Assembly (NCBI GenBank): GCA_903859215.1
Contig: CAIOLW010000202.1
Span: 1 to 36,600, forward strand
Direction of reading: 5' to 3'
Length of the DNA stretch: 36,600 nucleotides
Origin: an uncultured bacterium
GTDB taxonomy: Bacteria; Krumholzibacteriota; Krumholzibacteriia; LZORAL124-64-63
Below, piece by piece: positions 1-9,400 of the stretch (positions are counted from its first letter, which is position 1; each line of letters begins with the position of its first letter). Both the position numbers and the translations under genes were made by a program. A model generated the notes under the pieces. It saw only the letters and a program-made list of their open reading frames with translations, had not been told where the DNA came from and searched no databases.

Positions 1-141
1 CTCGCGGCCGGCGGGCGCGTCACGTGCGCATCGGCGTGTACGACCTGGCCGGTCGCCTTGTCAGGATCCTCACGGACGACGAATACGGAGCCGGTGACCA
101 GGCCGTCGGGTGGGACGGGTGCGACGAGAGCGGCCGCCGGA
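1..141 (+). pseudogene. Broken 3' end of a secreted protein with a FlgD/Ig-like C-terminal domain
   Basis: The frame entering from the left edge reads VRIGVYDLAGRLVRIL and then GAGDQAVGWDGCDESGRR. This is the second half of the FlgD-like Ig domain that ends many secreted proteins of FCB-type bacteria. Such domains normally finish with an ASGVYxxRL strand, a K/R-x-x-L/V strand and a stop. Here that last part is missing. After DESGRR the frame runs straight into a hairpin and stays open antisense to the neighbouring cytolysin gene, so no sensible stop exists. I read this as a natural 3' deletion. The coding bases of SGRR are identical to the left arm of the hairpin, which suggests recombination across a short repeat. 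A sequencing or assembly error is the alternative. Confidence 0.6.
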
Positions 142-165
142 CAGGAATCCGGCGGCCGCTTTCTC
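130..165 (+). terminator. Perfect 12-bp hairpin followed by TTTCTC
   Basis: The arms at 130-141 and 148-159 are perfect reverse complements (GCGGCCGCCGGA and its complement) with a six-base loop, CAGGAA. The sequence TTTCTC follows on the plus side. It looks like an intrinsic terminator for the plus-strand gene entering from the left, with a weak T tract. It lies 20 bases past the stop of the convergent cytolysin gene and may act on both strands. Confidence 0.65.
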
Positions 166-185
166 AATCGGTCAAACGACGCATG

Positions 186-1880
186 CTATTGCGTCGGCAC
201 CAGCGGCTTCACCGACCAGTAGGCAATCATGTCGCCGCCACTGTCCTGCATGTGCCGAAAGCAGGTCGCGGCGTCGCCGCCAGGCGTCGGGTAGCCGGCC
301 GGGTAGGAGCACGCGCTGGCGGCGCGCCAGTCGGGCCACGCGTACCAGTCCGTGTAGAAGTCGCCGAGTTGGTCGTTGCCCGAGCCCGTGTCGTAGTCCC
401 AGACGACGATGTGCAGGCGCAGGCGCGCGCCGGCCTGCTCGGGCAGCCAGATGTTGCGCCAGGCGTCGGTGATGTCGAGGTAGCCGCCCTCAGTGATCTG
501 GATATAGGCGTCCTCGGGCCTGTAGGCGATGGTCTCGGTGGTGATGGCGCCGCCTGCCGAGCCCTGGTATTCCACCGTGAACGTGTAGTAGGTCTCCTCG
601 TTGTAGTCGCCCCAGCCGTCGTTGACCAGCGGGCAGGAAAGCCTCGTCACGGCGACCTGCCACAGCGACGTCGCCGGCGAGCACTCCTCGGTCCTCCATT
701 CGTTGGCATAGGCGAACGAGGCCAGGCGGTTGTCCTTCAGGTAGCGCGTCGTGTAGGAGATGGGCACGGCGTCGCTGGCGTTCGTCAGCTCGGCGCCGCC
801 CACGATCCAGTCGTACATGCCCTGGATGCGGTCGCCGACGATGGGCAGCACGCCATCGGACGCGGTGCCGCCGCGCACGAGGATCTTGATCTCCGACTGG
901 TTGAGGATGCGCGTGAAGGCCGCGTCCAGGCTGCCCTGGACGTCGAACCCCATGCTGCTGAAGGCGCCCTTGACGGCCATCTCGACCGAGTCCTTGCGGG
1001 CGTAGGAATGGATCGACAGGAAGCCCACGCGGCCGTAGGTGACCGAGCTGACGTAGCACGGGGGATCACTGGCGTTCATGTAGCCGCCGAGGTCCGAGAC
1101 CTCGGTTCCGTCGGCCAGCACGTCGTGCGGGCGCGCCGACGGCACGACCGACGCCGTGAAGTACGCCTGCGAGAAGCGGCACAGGTAGCTGGAGTTGAAC
1201 TCTTCTGTCGAGGCCGAGAAATCCGACTGCAGGCTGCCCGAGCCCCAGCCCGTCCACTGCATCGAGATGCCCAGGTCGAGCATCGACTGGTTGAAGTCCT
1301 CGACGAAGGTCTCGTCGAAGCTCAGGCGCGCGCCGACGTGGCCGTTGCCCGGACCCGCGATGTAGGCGCCGACGATCTCGTTGATGGCGCCGCCGGCCGT
1401 CAGCTGGTTGGGCGTCGCGACCGTGCGCGAGCCCTGTTCGGCGGTCAGGCCGGTCAGGTCGGTGCCGACGGTGATCGGGGCCCGGCCGACAACGATGGGA
1501 TTGAGCAGGCCGTTGTCGAGGTCGCCGCCGCGCACCAGTGCGCCCGGCCACAGCGAGAGGTCGTTCGCGTTGAAGACCGTCGTCTCGTGCAGGTTCTTGT
1601 CCATGCGGTATTCGGACACCTCGCAGATGAAGTGCCCGACGCCCGGCGTCAGCGACGTGTCGTTGTGGGCGTCCTTCAGCACGTGCTCGCCGTTGTTGCC
1701 CGCCGGCGGGTCGGCGAAGGTGCCGAGCGAGTTGACGTAGGCGTCGATGTCGCCGGTGTTGTCGATGACCTTGGCGGGGTCGCTCGAGCAGCTGGCGAGC
1801 AGCACGATGACGCCGAGGCTGCAGGCGAGCGCGAGAAGCGGGATGTGCATGTTTCGGCGGGCGCCGGAACGGGTCGTCAT
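186..1880 (-). CDS. Lipoprotein of the thiol-activated (cholesterol-dependent) cytolysin family
   Basis: The 564-residue product resembles cholesterol-dependent cytolysins (CDCs), secreted proteins that oligomerise into large beta-barrel pores. Family landmarks appear in order: WPGALV (111-116), SDPPCYVSSVTYGR (271-284), a Gly-Gly pair in LVRGGTA (334-340) and PISYTTRYLKDN (373-384). These match the CDC core, including the two segments that rearrange into membrane hairpins. The undecapeptide of classical domain 4 (ECTGLAWEWWR) is not present. The C-terminal 140 residues are diverged, acidic and cysteine-containing, so receptor specificity cannot be read. I start at 1880 because GGAGG lies seven bases upstream. 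This gives a signal peptide with lipobox LASC (Cys31), so the protein should be lipid-anchored, unusual for the family. It stands alone, divergent from the peptidase gene. Family call is strong; toxicity and target are inference. Confidence 0.85.
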   Translation of the reverse strand: MTTRSGARRNMHIPLLALACSLGVIVLLASCSSDPAKVIDNTGDIDAYVNSLGTFADPPAGNNGEHVLKDAHNDTSLTPGVGHFICEVSEYRMDKNLHETTVFNANDLSLWPGALVRGGDLDNGLLNPIVVGRAPITVGTDLTGLTAEQGSRTVATPNQLTAGGAINEIVGAYIAGPGNGHVGARLSFDETFVEDFNQSMLDLGISMQWTGWGSGSLQSDFSASTEEFNSSYLCRFSQAYFTASVVPSARPHDVLADGTEVSDLGGYMNASDPPCYVSSVTYGRVGFLSIHSYARKDSVEMAVKGAFSSMGFDVQGSLDAAFTRILNQSEIKILVRGGTASDGVLPIVGDRIQGMYDWIVGGAELTNASDAVPISYTTRYLKDNRLASFAYANEWRTEECSPATSLWQVAVTRLSCPLVNDGWGDYNEETYYTFTVEYQGSAGGAITTETIAYRPEDAYIQITEGGYLDITDAWRNIWLPEQAGARLRLHIVVWDYDTGSGNDQLGDFYTDWYAWPDWRAASACSYPAGYPTPGGDAATCFRHMQDSGGDMIAYWSVKPLVPTQ

Positions 1881-2314
1881 GGTGGACCTCCGGGCAACGG
1901 CGCCTGGCCCGGAGATGTCCGGGGCGCCGGTTGTGTGTCCTCCGTGAGTGGGCCGGGCCGAGTCGGGCCTGCGGTCTGTCCTGGTGGGAGAGTGGAAACG
2001 CGGGCGGGGCGAGAACCGGCGTCCCCCGAGCGCCGGTCGATCGAATCGCGACAGCAACCATTGAAGAGCATGTGGCTGGCGATGACAAGCTTAATTCAAA
2101 ACCTTGTAAAATGCTGTGGGTCATCGATTTGATGTAAGATATATTTATTTCCCCATTTAAATTGGAGGTGCATTTGTAGGTTTTAGTGCGGGCACGCCGG
2201 GCAGCCCGGGCGCGCGGGCGTTCTGGCCGTGCAAGGCGTCCGACTCTGCTATCATCAGCGAGGTGCCGGTGCCGGGTGGCACCTTCGTCACGCATCCCGG
2301 AAGTAGAGCGCCGC
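1881..2314. promoter_or_regulatory. Divergent intergenic region with AT-rich core and an extended -10
   Basis: This 434-bp stretch separates the divergent cytolysin and carboxypeptidase genes and holds no convincing gene. Positions 2085-2180 are strikingly AT-rich for this window (TAAGATATATTTATTT and neighbours), which fits a promoter or protein-binding island. On the plus strand TGCTATCAT (2247-2255) is an extended -10 about 60 bases before the peptidase start; no good -35 accompanies it. No promoter for the cytolysin can be fixed with confidence. Confidence 0.4.
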
Positions 2315-3847
2315 ATGTCCCTGCTGACCCGCGCCGAAGCGTCCCGCTATGAACAGACCAGCCTGCACGCCGATGTGATGGCCTTCATCGCCGGGCTCTC
2401 GGCGATGGGCGATGCGCGCCTGCACGTCACGAACTTCGGCGCCAGCCCCGAGGGGCGCGAGTTGCCGCTGCTGGTGCTGTCCTCGGCCGGCGTGAAGACG
2501 CCCGCGGAAGCGCGCCGCCTGGGCCGGCCGGTGGTGCTGGTCGTCAGCGGCATCCATCCCGGCGAAGTGGAGGGCAAGGAAGGGTGCCTGATGCTGGCGC
2601 GCGACCTGCTCGCCGGCAAGCCGGGCCTCGATGCTGCGCAAATCCTCGAGAACCTCACGCTGGTCGTCGTACCGCTGTTCAACCCCGACGGCAACGATGC
2701 CGTCGACCCGGGCAACCGCGCGCTGCACCTGCCGAAGCTGATGGGCCAGTTGGGTCCCGACAGCGGCGTGGGCACGCGCGAGAACGCCGCGAAGATCAAC
2801 CTGAATCGCGACTACCTCAAATACGCCTCGGCGGAGATGCGCCTGCTGCAGACGCGCGTCTGCCAGCCGTGGGCGGCCGACCTGACCATCGACAACCACG
2901 CCACGAACGGCTCGGTGCACCGCTTCTCGATGACCTACGACATCCCGCACACCGTGGAGAGCGGCCGCGAGGAACCCATCCGCTACATGCGCGAATGCCT
3001 GCTGCCGCCGGTGACGGCGGCGCTGCGCGCGAACCACGGCCTGGACGCGGGCTGGTACGGCAACTTCGTCGAGGACGAGCGCGTGCTCGATGCGGACGGC
3101 GAAGCCGACCCCACAGCGGTCGTGCGCGAAGGGTGGATGACGTACCCGCACCATCCGCGGTTCGGCAGCAACTACCGCGGGCTCACCAGCCGCCTGGACC
3201 TGCTGCTGGAGTGTTACAGCTACATCCCGTTCAGTGAGCGCGTGCGCACGGCGTACGCGTTCATGCTGGAGACGCTGCGGTACGTGGCGGCGCACGGCGA
3301 CGAGGTGGTGCAGGTGGTGGCGCTGAGCCAGGCGCCGCGCGACCGGATCGCCGTTGCGTATGCGCTCGAGCGGTGCGCCGAGCCCGTCGAGATCCTGACC
3401 CGCGCGCCGCGCACGCTGGACGGCGCGCCGTGTTCGGTGACGTTGCCGTACCTGGGGCGGTTCGTGGGGACGAAGGTGGTGGAAAGGCCAGCGGCGTACC
3501 TGGTGCCGCGCGCGCTGGGCGAGCACCTGCGGTTGCACGGGCTGGCGGTGCGTGAGGCGAGCGGCAGATACGAGGTGGAGATTCCCGTTGTCGAGCGCAT
3601 GGGTTCGGTCGGGGGGCGGGCCATCCTCGAGGCGTCGTCAGTGGGCGAACTGGCGGTGAGCTGGCGCCGGGAATCGCGCGTGGCCTTCCCGGGCGCCATG
3701 CTGGTGCCGATGGATCAGCCGTTGGCGGCGATCGCTGCGTACTTATGCGAGCCGGAGAGTGATGACGGGGCGGTCGAGAACGGGCTGCTGCCGGCGCCGC
3801 GGCTGGGTGACGAGTTGCCGTTGTGGCGGGTGGCGGCGCTGGACTGA
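2315..3847 (+). CDS. M14-family zinc carboxypeptidase-like protein
   Basis: The 510-residue product has the M14 (carboxypeptidase A-like) fold, whose members remove C-terminal residues or hydrolyse peptide-like amides using one zinc ion. The zinc motif HPGE is at His81-Glu84 inside GIHPGEVEGKEG. Asn164-Arg165 in INLNRDY fits the substrate-carboxylate site and His195 in DNHATNGS the third zinc ligand. The catalytic domain covers roughly residues 15-340. The remaining 170 residues form an extra C-terminal region that I do not recognise. No signal peptide is visible from the chosen start, so a cytoplasmic location is likely. The upstream in-frame extension is Arg-rich and non-coding in character, and ATG 2315 fits the start of homology. 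The gene stands alone and ends 43 bases before an IS91-like remnant. Confidence 0.8.
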   Translation: MSLLTRAEASRYEQTSLHADVMAFIAGLSAMGDARLHVTNFGASPEGRELPLLVLSSAGVKTPAEARRLGRPVVLVVSGIHPGEVEGKEGCLMLARDLLAGKPGLDAAQILENLTLVVVPLFNPDGNDAVDPGNRALHLPKLMGQLGPDSGVGTRENAAKINLNRDYLKYASAEMRLLQTRVCQPWAADLTIDNHATNGSVHRFSMTYDIPHTVESGREEPIRYMRECLLPPVTAALRANHGLDAGWYGNFVEDERVLDADGEADPTAVVREGWMTYPHHPRFGSNYRGLTSRLDLLLECYSYIPFSERVRTAYAFMLETLRYVAAHGDEVVQVVALSQAPRDRIAVAYALERCAEPVEILTRAPRTLDGAPCSVTLPYLGRFVGTKVVERPAAYLVPRALGEHLRLHGLAVREASGRYEVEIPVVERMGSVGGRAILEASSVGELAVSWRRESRVAFPGAMLVPMDQPLAAIAAYLCEPESDDGAVENGLLPAPRLGDELPLWRVAALD

Positions 3848-3890
3848 GGGCGCGGAGACACGGATGGGGTTCGCGGCGCAATCGTCAGCT

Positions 3891-4213
3891 CAGTTCGCTT
3901 TCGGGTTCGACCAGACGCCCGCGACCACGGACTGGCCGGAGATGGACCAGACGGCGGGACAGGGCGGCGGCTGGGAGTAGATCCACCATTCAGGTGAGCG
4001 GGTGTTCGGGTCGCGAGTGTGTAACAGCGCGGCGGGTGGGGCGGTGTGCCCGCGAGGGGCGGCATGAGCGCTGTCAGGCGCCGATTCGGCGGCAGGAAGC
4101 CTGCATTCGGGGGGTGAATTGACGTGCGGGGGCGGGGCGTGTCACAATCGAGGGGTGGCTTGGGCGTGTTCCCCGTGCGGCCGGGGAGAATGGGCGGTTG
4201 ATTATCCTATCCG
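3891..4213 (+). mobile_element. IS91/ISCR-like right end, copy 1 (last codons of transposase plus terminus)
   Basis: These 323 bases recur at 12971-13293 with about seven mismatches. The first 90 encode the last 29 residues of the same transposase, with its stop at 3980. The rest is the non-coding right end, finishing ATTATCCTATCCG, after which the two copies diverge completely. Nothing else of the transposase is present here. The terminus resembles the end I recall for the ISCR/IS91 replication origin (oriIS), which ends near TTCCTATACC. The 139 bases from 4214 to the next gene hold no gene that I can see. Confidence 0.75.
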
Positions 4214-4352
4214 CCTCCCACTTAAAGACCCCCGCGCCAATGGCATCGAGGGCCTCTGTTAACTTCTCGCTCGCCGATTCCCGTGCGAAAGAGATTTGGC
4301 TCCCCGGTCGGGGCGCGCAGCGTGACGCAGGGGAGAGAGAAATCGGACGTTT

Positions 4353-5522
4353 CTATCTCCAAAGGGCCTTCACGTCGCCCCAGGACGTGGTCTCGGCCGG
4401 GACGGACTGTCCGGCGAAAGGGGCGTACAGGACGGTGGCGTGAATGTTCGGGTCGTCGTTGCTGTCGATGATCCAGGACTGGATGTCGGCTTCGCTCGTC
4501 GTGCCCCAGTAGTTGTTGCGCAAGTCGTGGACTACCGCAGGTTCAAATGATCCACAGACTATCGCCGGACCACTGCCCTTGATCAGATCACAATTGTGGA
4601 TAACACACGGACCAGATCCGTCACGGGCCCCCAATATCGCCGACGTGCCACCTTCGAGGCGAGAATCTTCCACGACGAATTGGCCGCCAGACTGAAACGA
4701 TCCAAGCGTTCCCTGATTCCCGCTGATCGTCGACCCCCGAATCTCACACACCGCGCCCGTACCCATGGTCAACTCGACACCCACGACCATCATATTCGTC
4801 ATTGTGCAGACCTCCAAATAGACGTGCGCCGTGTAATAGACCTGAAGGCCGGTCGACGAATTCGCAAATTCACATCGTCTGAATGTCAACCCGCTCACTC
4901 CGCGGACGATGGTTTTGGTGTGCTCAAACTGACAATCTTCAATGAGGATATTGTTCCCGGCACCGCCAATCCCGACATCAAGCGCGACTGAATCGTAGGG
5001 AGGGGAAACAAAGTCGAATTGCGACCCCTTGATCCAGCCACCCGGACCTGTTGGCACCCAATCGACGCCATAGTAGTTGTTGTCCATGGTACAGCGCTCC
5101 ATGAACAACTGACCTTTCAAGAATACCCCGTGAAAGCAGTTCCGCAGACTGACGTTCGAAATACGAATGGCCCCACTCTCGAGGCACGTCAGTGCCTTGG
5201 GCGACTGCGAGATACTGCTACCAGAGTACGTTGCGGGCCCAACGAAGGTCTGATCAGAGCCAGCCCCTATAATCGTGAGGTCGCTCACTTTGACGTTGGC
5301 GTATGACTCGATATCCCACGACCATCCAGAGAGCCTTACCGTCGAATGCTCAAGATACTCTCCAGGGCCGATGAGAATCGTATCCCCCGCGGCCGCCACG
5401 TCCAGAGCCTGCTGAATCACCGCGAAATTCCCAGTCCCATCCTTGCGGACGGTGATCGTCGCTCCTGCCGCCACATCGGCGACCAGAAGGAGCAGCAGCA
5501 GATGCTGGACGCAGCGCCTCAT
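4353..5522 (-). CDS. Secreted right-handed beta-helix protein with C-terminal SWGxVKALWR tag
   Basis: The 389-residue product is a predicted exported parallel beta-helix (pectin-lyase-like) protein. ATG 5522 is chosen because GGAG lies six bases upstream and it gives the signal peptide MRRCVQHLLLLLLVADVAAG. The body begins ITVRKDGTGNFAVIQQALDV and continues with irregular coils rich in the patterns IxxCxF, GLTFRRCEF and VVEDSRLEG. Near the end is NNYWGT followed by an acidic linker, common in this group. The last ten residues, SWGDVKALWR, match the ends of two other secreted proteins in the window. It is the third gene of an operon and starts 22 bases after the previous stop. No catalytic residues for polysaccharide cleavage can be assigned, so a binding or surface role is as likely as an enzymatic one. 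Confidence 0.8.
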   Translation of the reverse strand: MRRCVQHLLLLLLVADVAAGATITVRKDGTGNFAVIQQALDVAAAGDTILIGPGEYLEHSTVRLSGWSWDIESYANVKVSDLTIIGAGSDQTFVGPATYSGSSISQSPKALTCLESGAIRISNVSLRNCFHGVFLKGQLFMERCTMDNNYYGVDWVPTGPGGWIKGSQFDFVSPPYDSVALDVGIGGAGNNILIEDCQFEHTKTIVRGVSGLTFRRCEFANSSTGLQVYYTAHVYLEVCTMTNMMVVGVELTMGTGAVCEIRGSTISGNQGTLGSFQSGGQFVVEDSRLEGGTSAILGARDGSGPCVIHNCDLIKGSGPAIVCGSFEPAVVHDLRNNYWGTTSEADIQSWIIDSNDDPNIHATVLYAPFAGQSVPAETTSWGDVKALWR

Positions 5523-5544
5523 GTCCTTCTCCCTAGGTCGGCAC

Positions 5545-6408
5545 TCACTTGACCAACAGGATCTTCCTGACAAGCTTCTGGTCCGTCGTCTGCGCCAGCA
5601 CCCAGTAGACCCCGCTGGCCACTACCCTTCCGGCGTTGTCCCGGCCCTGCCACACGAACGTGTTCGCACCCTGCGCAAGCGCTCCGTGGTGCAGGTCCGC
5701 CACCACCCGGCCCCGGATATCCATGATTCGCACATCACCCGAGACCGCAGCGGGCAGGTTTAGCTCAATCTTCGTCTCCGGATTGAACGGGTTCGGGGCC
5801 ACGAACAGCCCCAGCTTCAGCTCGTCACCACTACCCTGACCGCCCCGCTTCTCGATGACCCCGGGAGTCCGGTCCGCCAGCATCGGCTCCAGCAGCACCT
5901 GGCACCGGCTGGTCACCTTGAACCACTTCTGCCCGTCCCCGGTCACGAAGTAGTGGTTTGCGGTCTCCCGGTTCGCGTACCCGACGCCCAGGACCGGCTG
6001 TCCGGGCTCCGGCGTGTAGCCCTCCGGATACTCGATCACGATGAAAAGCGTTCCGGACTGGCTGGCGATCGGGCTCGTGAACGCGACCTCGGACCAGGCC
6101 TGCTCCTGTCCCTGCACGTCCTGGGCAACCATCACCGCCTGATCGTATGCCGGCGGCTCGAAGCCGTTGCCGCTGGCGATCAGGATGCGGGGAAACGCCT
6201 GCGACCCCGATCCATTGTACCACTTCAGGCCGGTGATCATCTTGTCTTCTGGGACCTCCACGCGGACGGCAATGCAACTGACCGCCTGGGGCGGGTCAAA
6301 CTGAATCAGGCCGTCGGCGGAAATCGTTGTAGACCCGCCACTTCCGGCGCCCATGGCAATGGCGCTCCATGCTGCTACCAAGAACGTCGCCAGTGCTGTT
6401 GTCTTCAT
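5545..6408 (-). CDS. Secreted protein with C-terminal FlgD/Ig-like domain
   Basis: The 287-residue product starts with an export signal (MKTTALATFLVAAWSAIAMG) after a strong AGGAGG six bases upstream. Residues about 25-185 form a beta-rich domain that I recognise only as recurrent in secreted proteins with FlgD-type ends. It contains ITGLKWYNGSGS and TLFIVIEYPEGYTPEPGQPV. A short linker leads to the C-terminal FlgD-like domain (about 205-287): VAPNPFNPETKIELNLP, VRIMDIRGRVV, VWQGRDNAGRVVASGVYWV and KILLVK. Such domains sit at the end of exported proteins and are often taken as sorting or attachment modules. It lies 10 bases after the large first gene of the operon and 22 before the beta-helix gene, so the three are probably co-transcribed. 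Confidence 0.8.
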   Translation of the reverse strand: MKTTALATFLVAAWSAIAMGAGSGGSTTISADGLIQFDPPQAVSCIAVRVEVPEDKMITGLKWYNGSGSQAFPRILIASGNGFEPPAYDQAVMVAQDVQGQEQAWSEVAFTSPIASQSGTLFIVIEYPEGYTPEPGQPVLGVGYANRETANHYFVTGDGQKWFKVTSRCQVLLEPMLADRTPGVIEKRGGQGSGDELKLGLFVAPNPFNPETKIELNLPAAVSGDVRIMDIRGRVVADLHHGALAQGANTFVWQGRDNAGRVVASGVYWVLAQTTDQKLVRKILLVK

Positions 6409-6418
6409 GCCTATCCTC

Positions 6419-9400
6419 CTACGGCTGGTTCGGGTCTTCGTCCGGCTGCACGCAGAACGTCGTGGCAGTCGTGCGCACGAAACTGGTGGTCGGAGTCGAC
6501 GCCGTCCCCACGGCGCTCTTCACCTTGAAGCTGTGGAGACAGTTCGGTGCACAAGGCAATGCCTGCCAGCGCAACACATGCTGCCATTCTGCACCGTCCC
6601 GATACACTTGAATCTTGACGTTTTGATCTCCCCAGCCGATGCGTTTCTCCGCATTGGCACCGATTCCGATGTAGCAGGGGTCGGCCGTGGCGTACCTGTT
6701 GAAGTTCTTGACCACAACCTCGTCCAGCGTGATATCGCCCTTGTTGCCCGCCGTGCGCCACTTGAAAATGAAATCGGCAACCCCAGGGCCGAGCTCATAG
6801 TCGCAGACCGGAGTCGAGCCGGCAACGAACACCGGGGCGCTGTTCTCGATGATCTCATGCACCTGGTCCGGGGCTTCATGGCCCTCTGGATTGATGATGT
6901 CCCCGGACGGGAACTCCACCCGGATGTTGACCCCGCTGGCCACCTCGCCGAGTCCGAAGATCAGAGGGCGCGCGTCCTGGCCGCCCCGGCCACTGCCCCC
7001 GTCGATGATTCGCATCCAGCGCTTATCCGTCCCTGCCGTGACGATGACCTTGGTCCCGATTAGCGACTTGTTGGAATTGCCCAGTGATCTCAAGGTCACG
7101 CCAATCCAGTGGTTAGGCGTTGTGCCCTGCGCGTCATTTCGATACAAGAACTGGTCCCCGCTCTCGCGACCCATGAAGAGGTCGATCTTGTGGTCACCGT
7201 CGAAATCCGCCGCCAACGCACCGCCGGTGCGGCCGTCCCGCAGCCCCAGCATGTAGCTCCGGTCTACATACGTCGGCGCATTACCGTAGCCCGCTGCCAT
7301 GAAGAGCCTTGGCAGCACGTCCTGGGCCTTGGGGTGCAGCAGAATATCCTCCTGCCCGTCCAGATCAAAATCGGCGACCGTTGCGCCACTCCACTCCACA
7401 TCCGTCGCCGTGCCCACGTCGACGGGCGTGAATGATTTGTCATGATTGTCGGCATAGTTGTTCCGCATGATCCGCGTTCTGAAGCCAAACTCGGGAAGCG
7501 CTTCAGTGATCAGAAGATCCGGATACGGATCGTGGTCGTAATCGATCATCGATACCGAATTGGCCCCGACAAAGCCGCTGCTGGGGACACTCCAGGCCGC
7601 GCTTGTATACAAGACATTATCGCCCCAAGCAGGGTTGTACCCAGTATTCGCGAATACCGTGAAGTAGCGGCCATAGATGTTTGTCGTGACAAGATCCAAG
7701 TCCCCGTTGTTGTCAAGATCTGCCCAACACCCGGCCAGGCAGATATTGACGCTATTAGTTGACGCAGTTCCCATGAAGGTTCGCTGGAATCCGGTTCCGT
7801 TGACATTCCGGAAGATCCGAATCGCATAGTCAGGCGACTGCGCGGATAGTGCGGAGAAGGTCATCGAGGCGATCGGGCTCGAGTAGCTGGTCGTGCTGAC
7901 AAACAGGTCGACGAAGCCGTCGCCGTTGTAATCGCCCCAAGATGCGGCGATGCTTCCGTTCAAAGCGGACCTGTGATCACCGGTACTGTCGTCCTGAAAC
8001 AACACGTCGGTGCGGTCAACGAAGCCGTGGCCATCGGCGATCTGGTTCTCCAGTAGCTTGGGCTGTGTGCCGACGTTGCAGATGAACAGGTCGTTGTCGC
8101 CGTCGTTGTCGTAGTCGGCGTAGCAGACGCCGCGGCCGCCTTTCGGCAAGCCATCGAAACCAAGCCAGCCCGTTGTCATGTCGTCAAACGCCGGCACGTC
8201 TCCTGGAGAATGCGTTCGCTGCTTCAAGATCCTCGGCCCACGTCCGCCAGTGACGTATGGATCGTTGTCAAACGTCACCACCATCAAGTCGTCGCTATTC
8301 GGGTCGCCCGGCCTCGATTTGAAGTAGACGGACGAATAGGGAATCTCCGTCAGAATGCTGCTCAAGGCCCCCGTGCTGGTGCCTGCAACATTTGTGAACT
8401 TCGCTGTGGCGGCTACTGCTGTGACCGCAACGACCTGCGACACCGACGATCCGGTCATCGGCGCCGCCGTGACCGCGAGGTTGAAAGAGCCGCCATTGGT
8501 CATTCCAGCCACAAACGGTGCCGAAGTGTAGATGCCGTCCCCGACCTTGATGTCGTCATTCTTGCCATCGTCCCGCAGTCGCACGCTGCCCGTACCACCC
8601 AGACCGGTGATGTCCGCCGTCACCCGCGTGGTCGCCGCAGGCGTGGACACTTCGACCGCGAGCACTCTGGAGGCGTCCGTGCTGCCGGCCCGCATCGGGT
8701 AGACGGCTGTGGGGGTTATGACCGGGGCCGTGGCGCTGGCGACAACAGCCACGTTCACGTCCTTCAGTTCGTAGCATCCGTTCGTGGCGTGCGCCCAGAC
8801 CTGGACGATGTAGCTCCCCGGGGCTTCCGGACTGGCAGCGAATCGCCGTGACGTGAAGACGTGATCCCCGGCGTCGAGGTCCGGGTCAACGCCATCGTCA
8901 AACAGTGGAACGTGATTCAGTCGCCCCCCAATGGCCGCCAGGTAGACAGAGGCACCGTCAATCGCAGCACCTTCAGGGTCGTTGATCGTTACCGCAAAGA
9001 CGTGCGTCTGGCCGACGGCGCCAGCCAGTAGCGGATAAGCCGCCAGCGATTCGATGATCGGCGATGGCGAAACAGGAACGGTTGTCCTGTACATCTCTTG
9101 CCCGGGTGTGCCGACGTAGAGGTTCGCGCGATTGTTCGGGTCGATCGCCAGAGCGGAAGCGCCGCGAATCGGCTCGGTCGCACCCGGTGCGGGGAAGACA
9201 CGTGTCCAGGCCGGAGTTGTTGGTCCGGGCGTCGCCGTCGTGCTCCACACGGCATTCGAAAAATTGAAGGTCCCCTGTCCCCGCAATCCGGACATACTCA
9301 ACCCGACGTAGACCTTGTAGGGGTTTCCCGGGTCGATCTCGATATCCTGAACCCAGGTCAGACGGGGGCCCGGTCCTTCGGATGTCCAACGCCAGAATCC

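Noticed and set aside
24-2132. A 702-codon plus-strand frame continuing from the FlgD fragment
   Set aside because: After residue 38 it is antisense to the cytolysin gene and has shadow composition. Only its first part is real.
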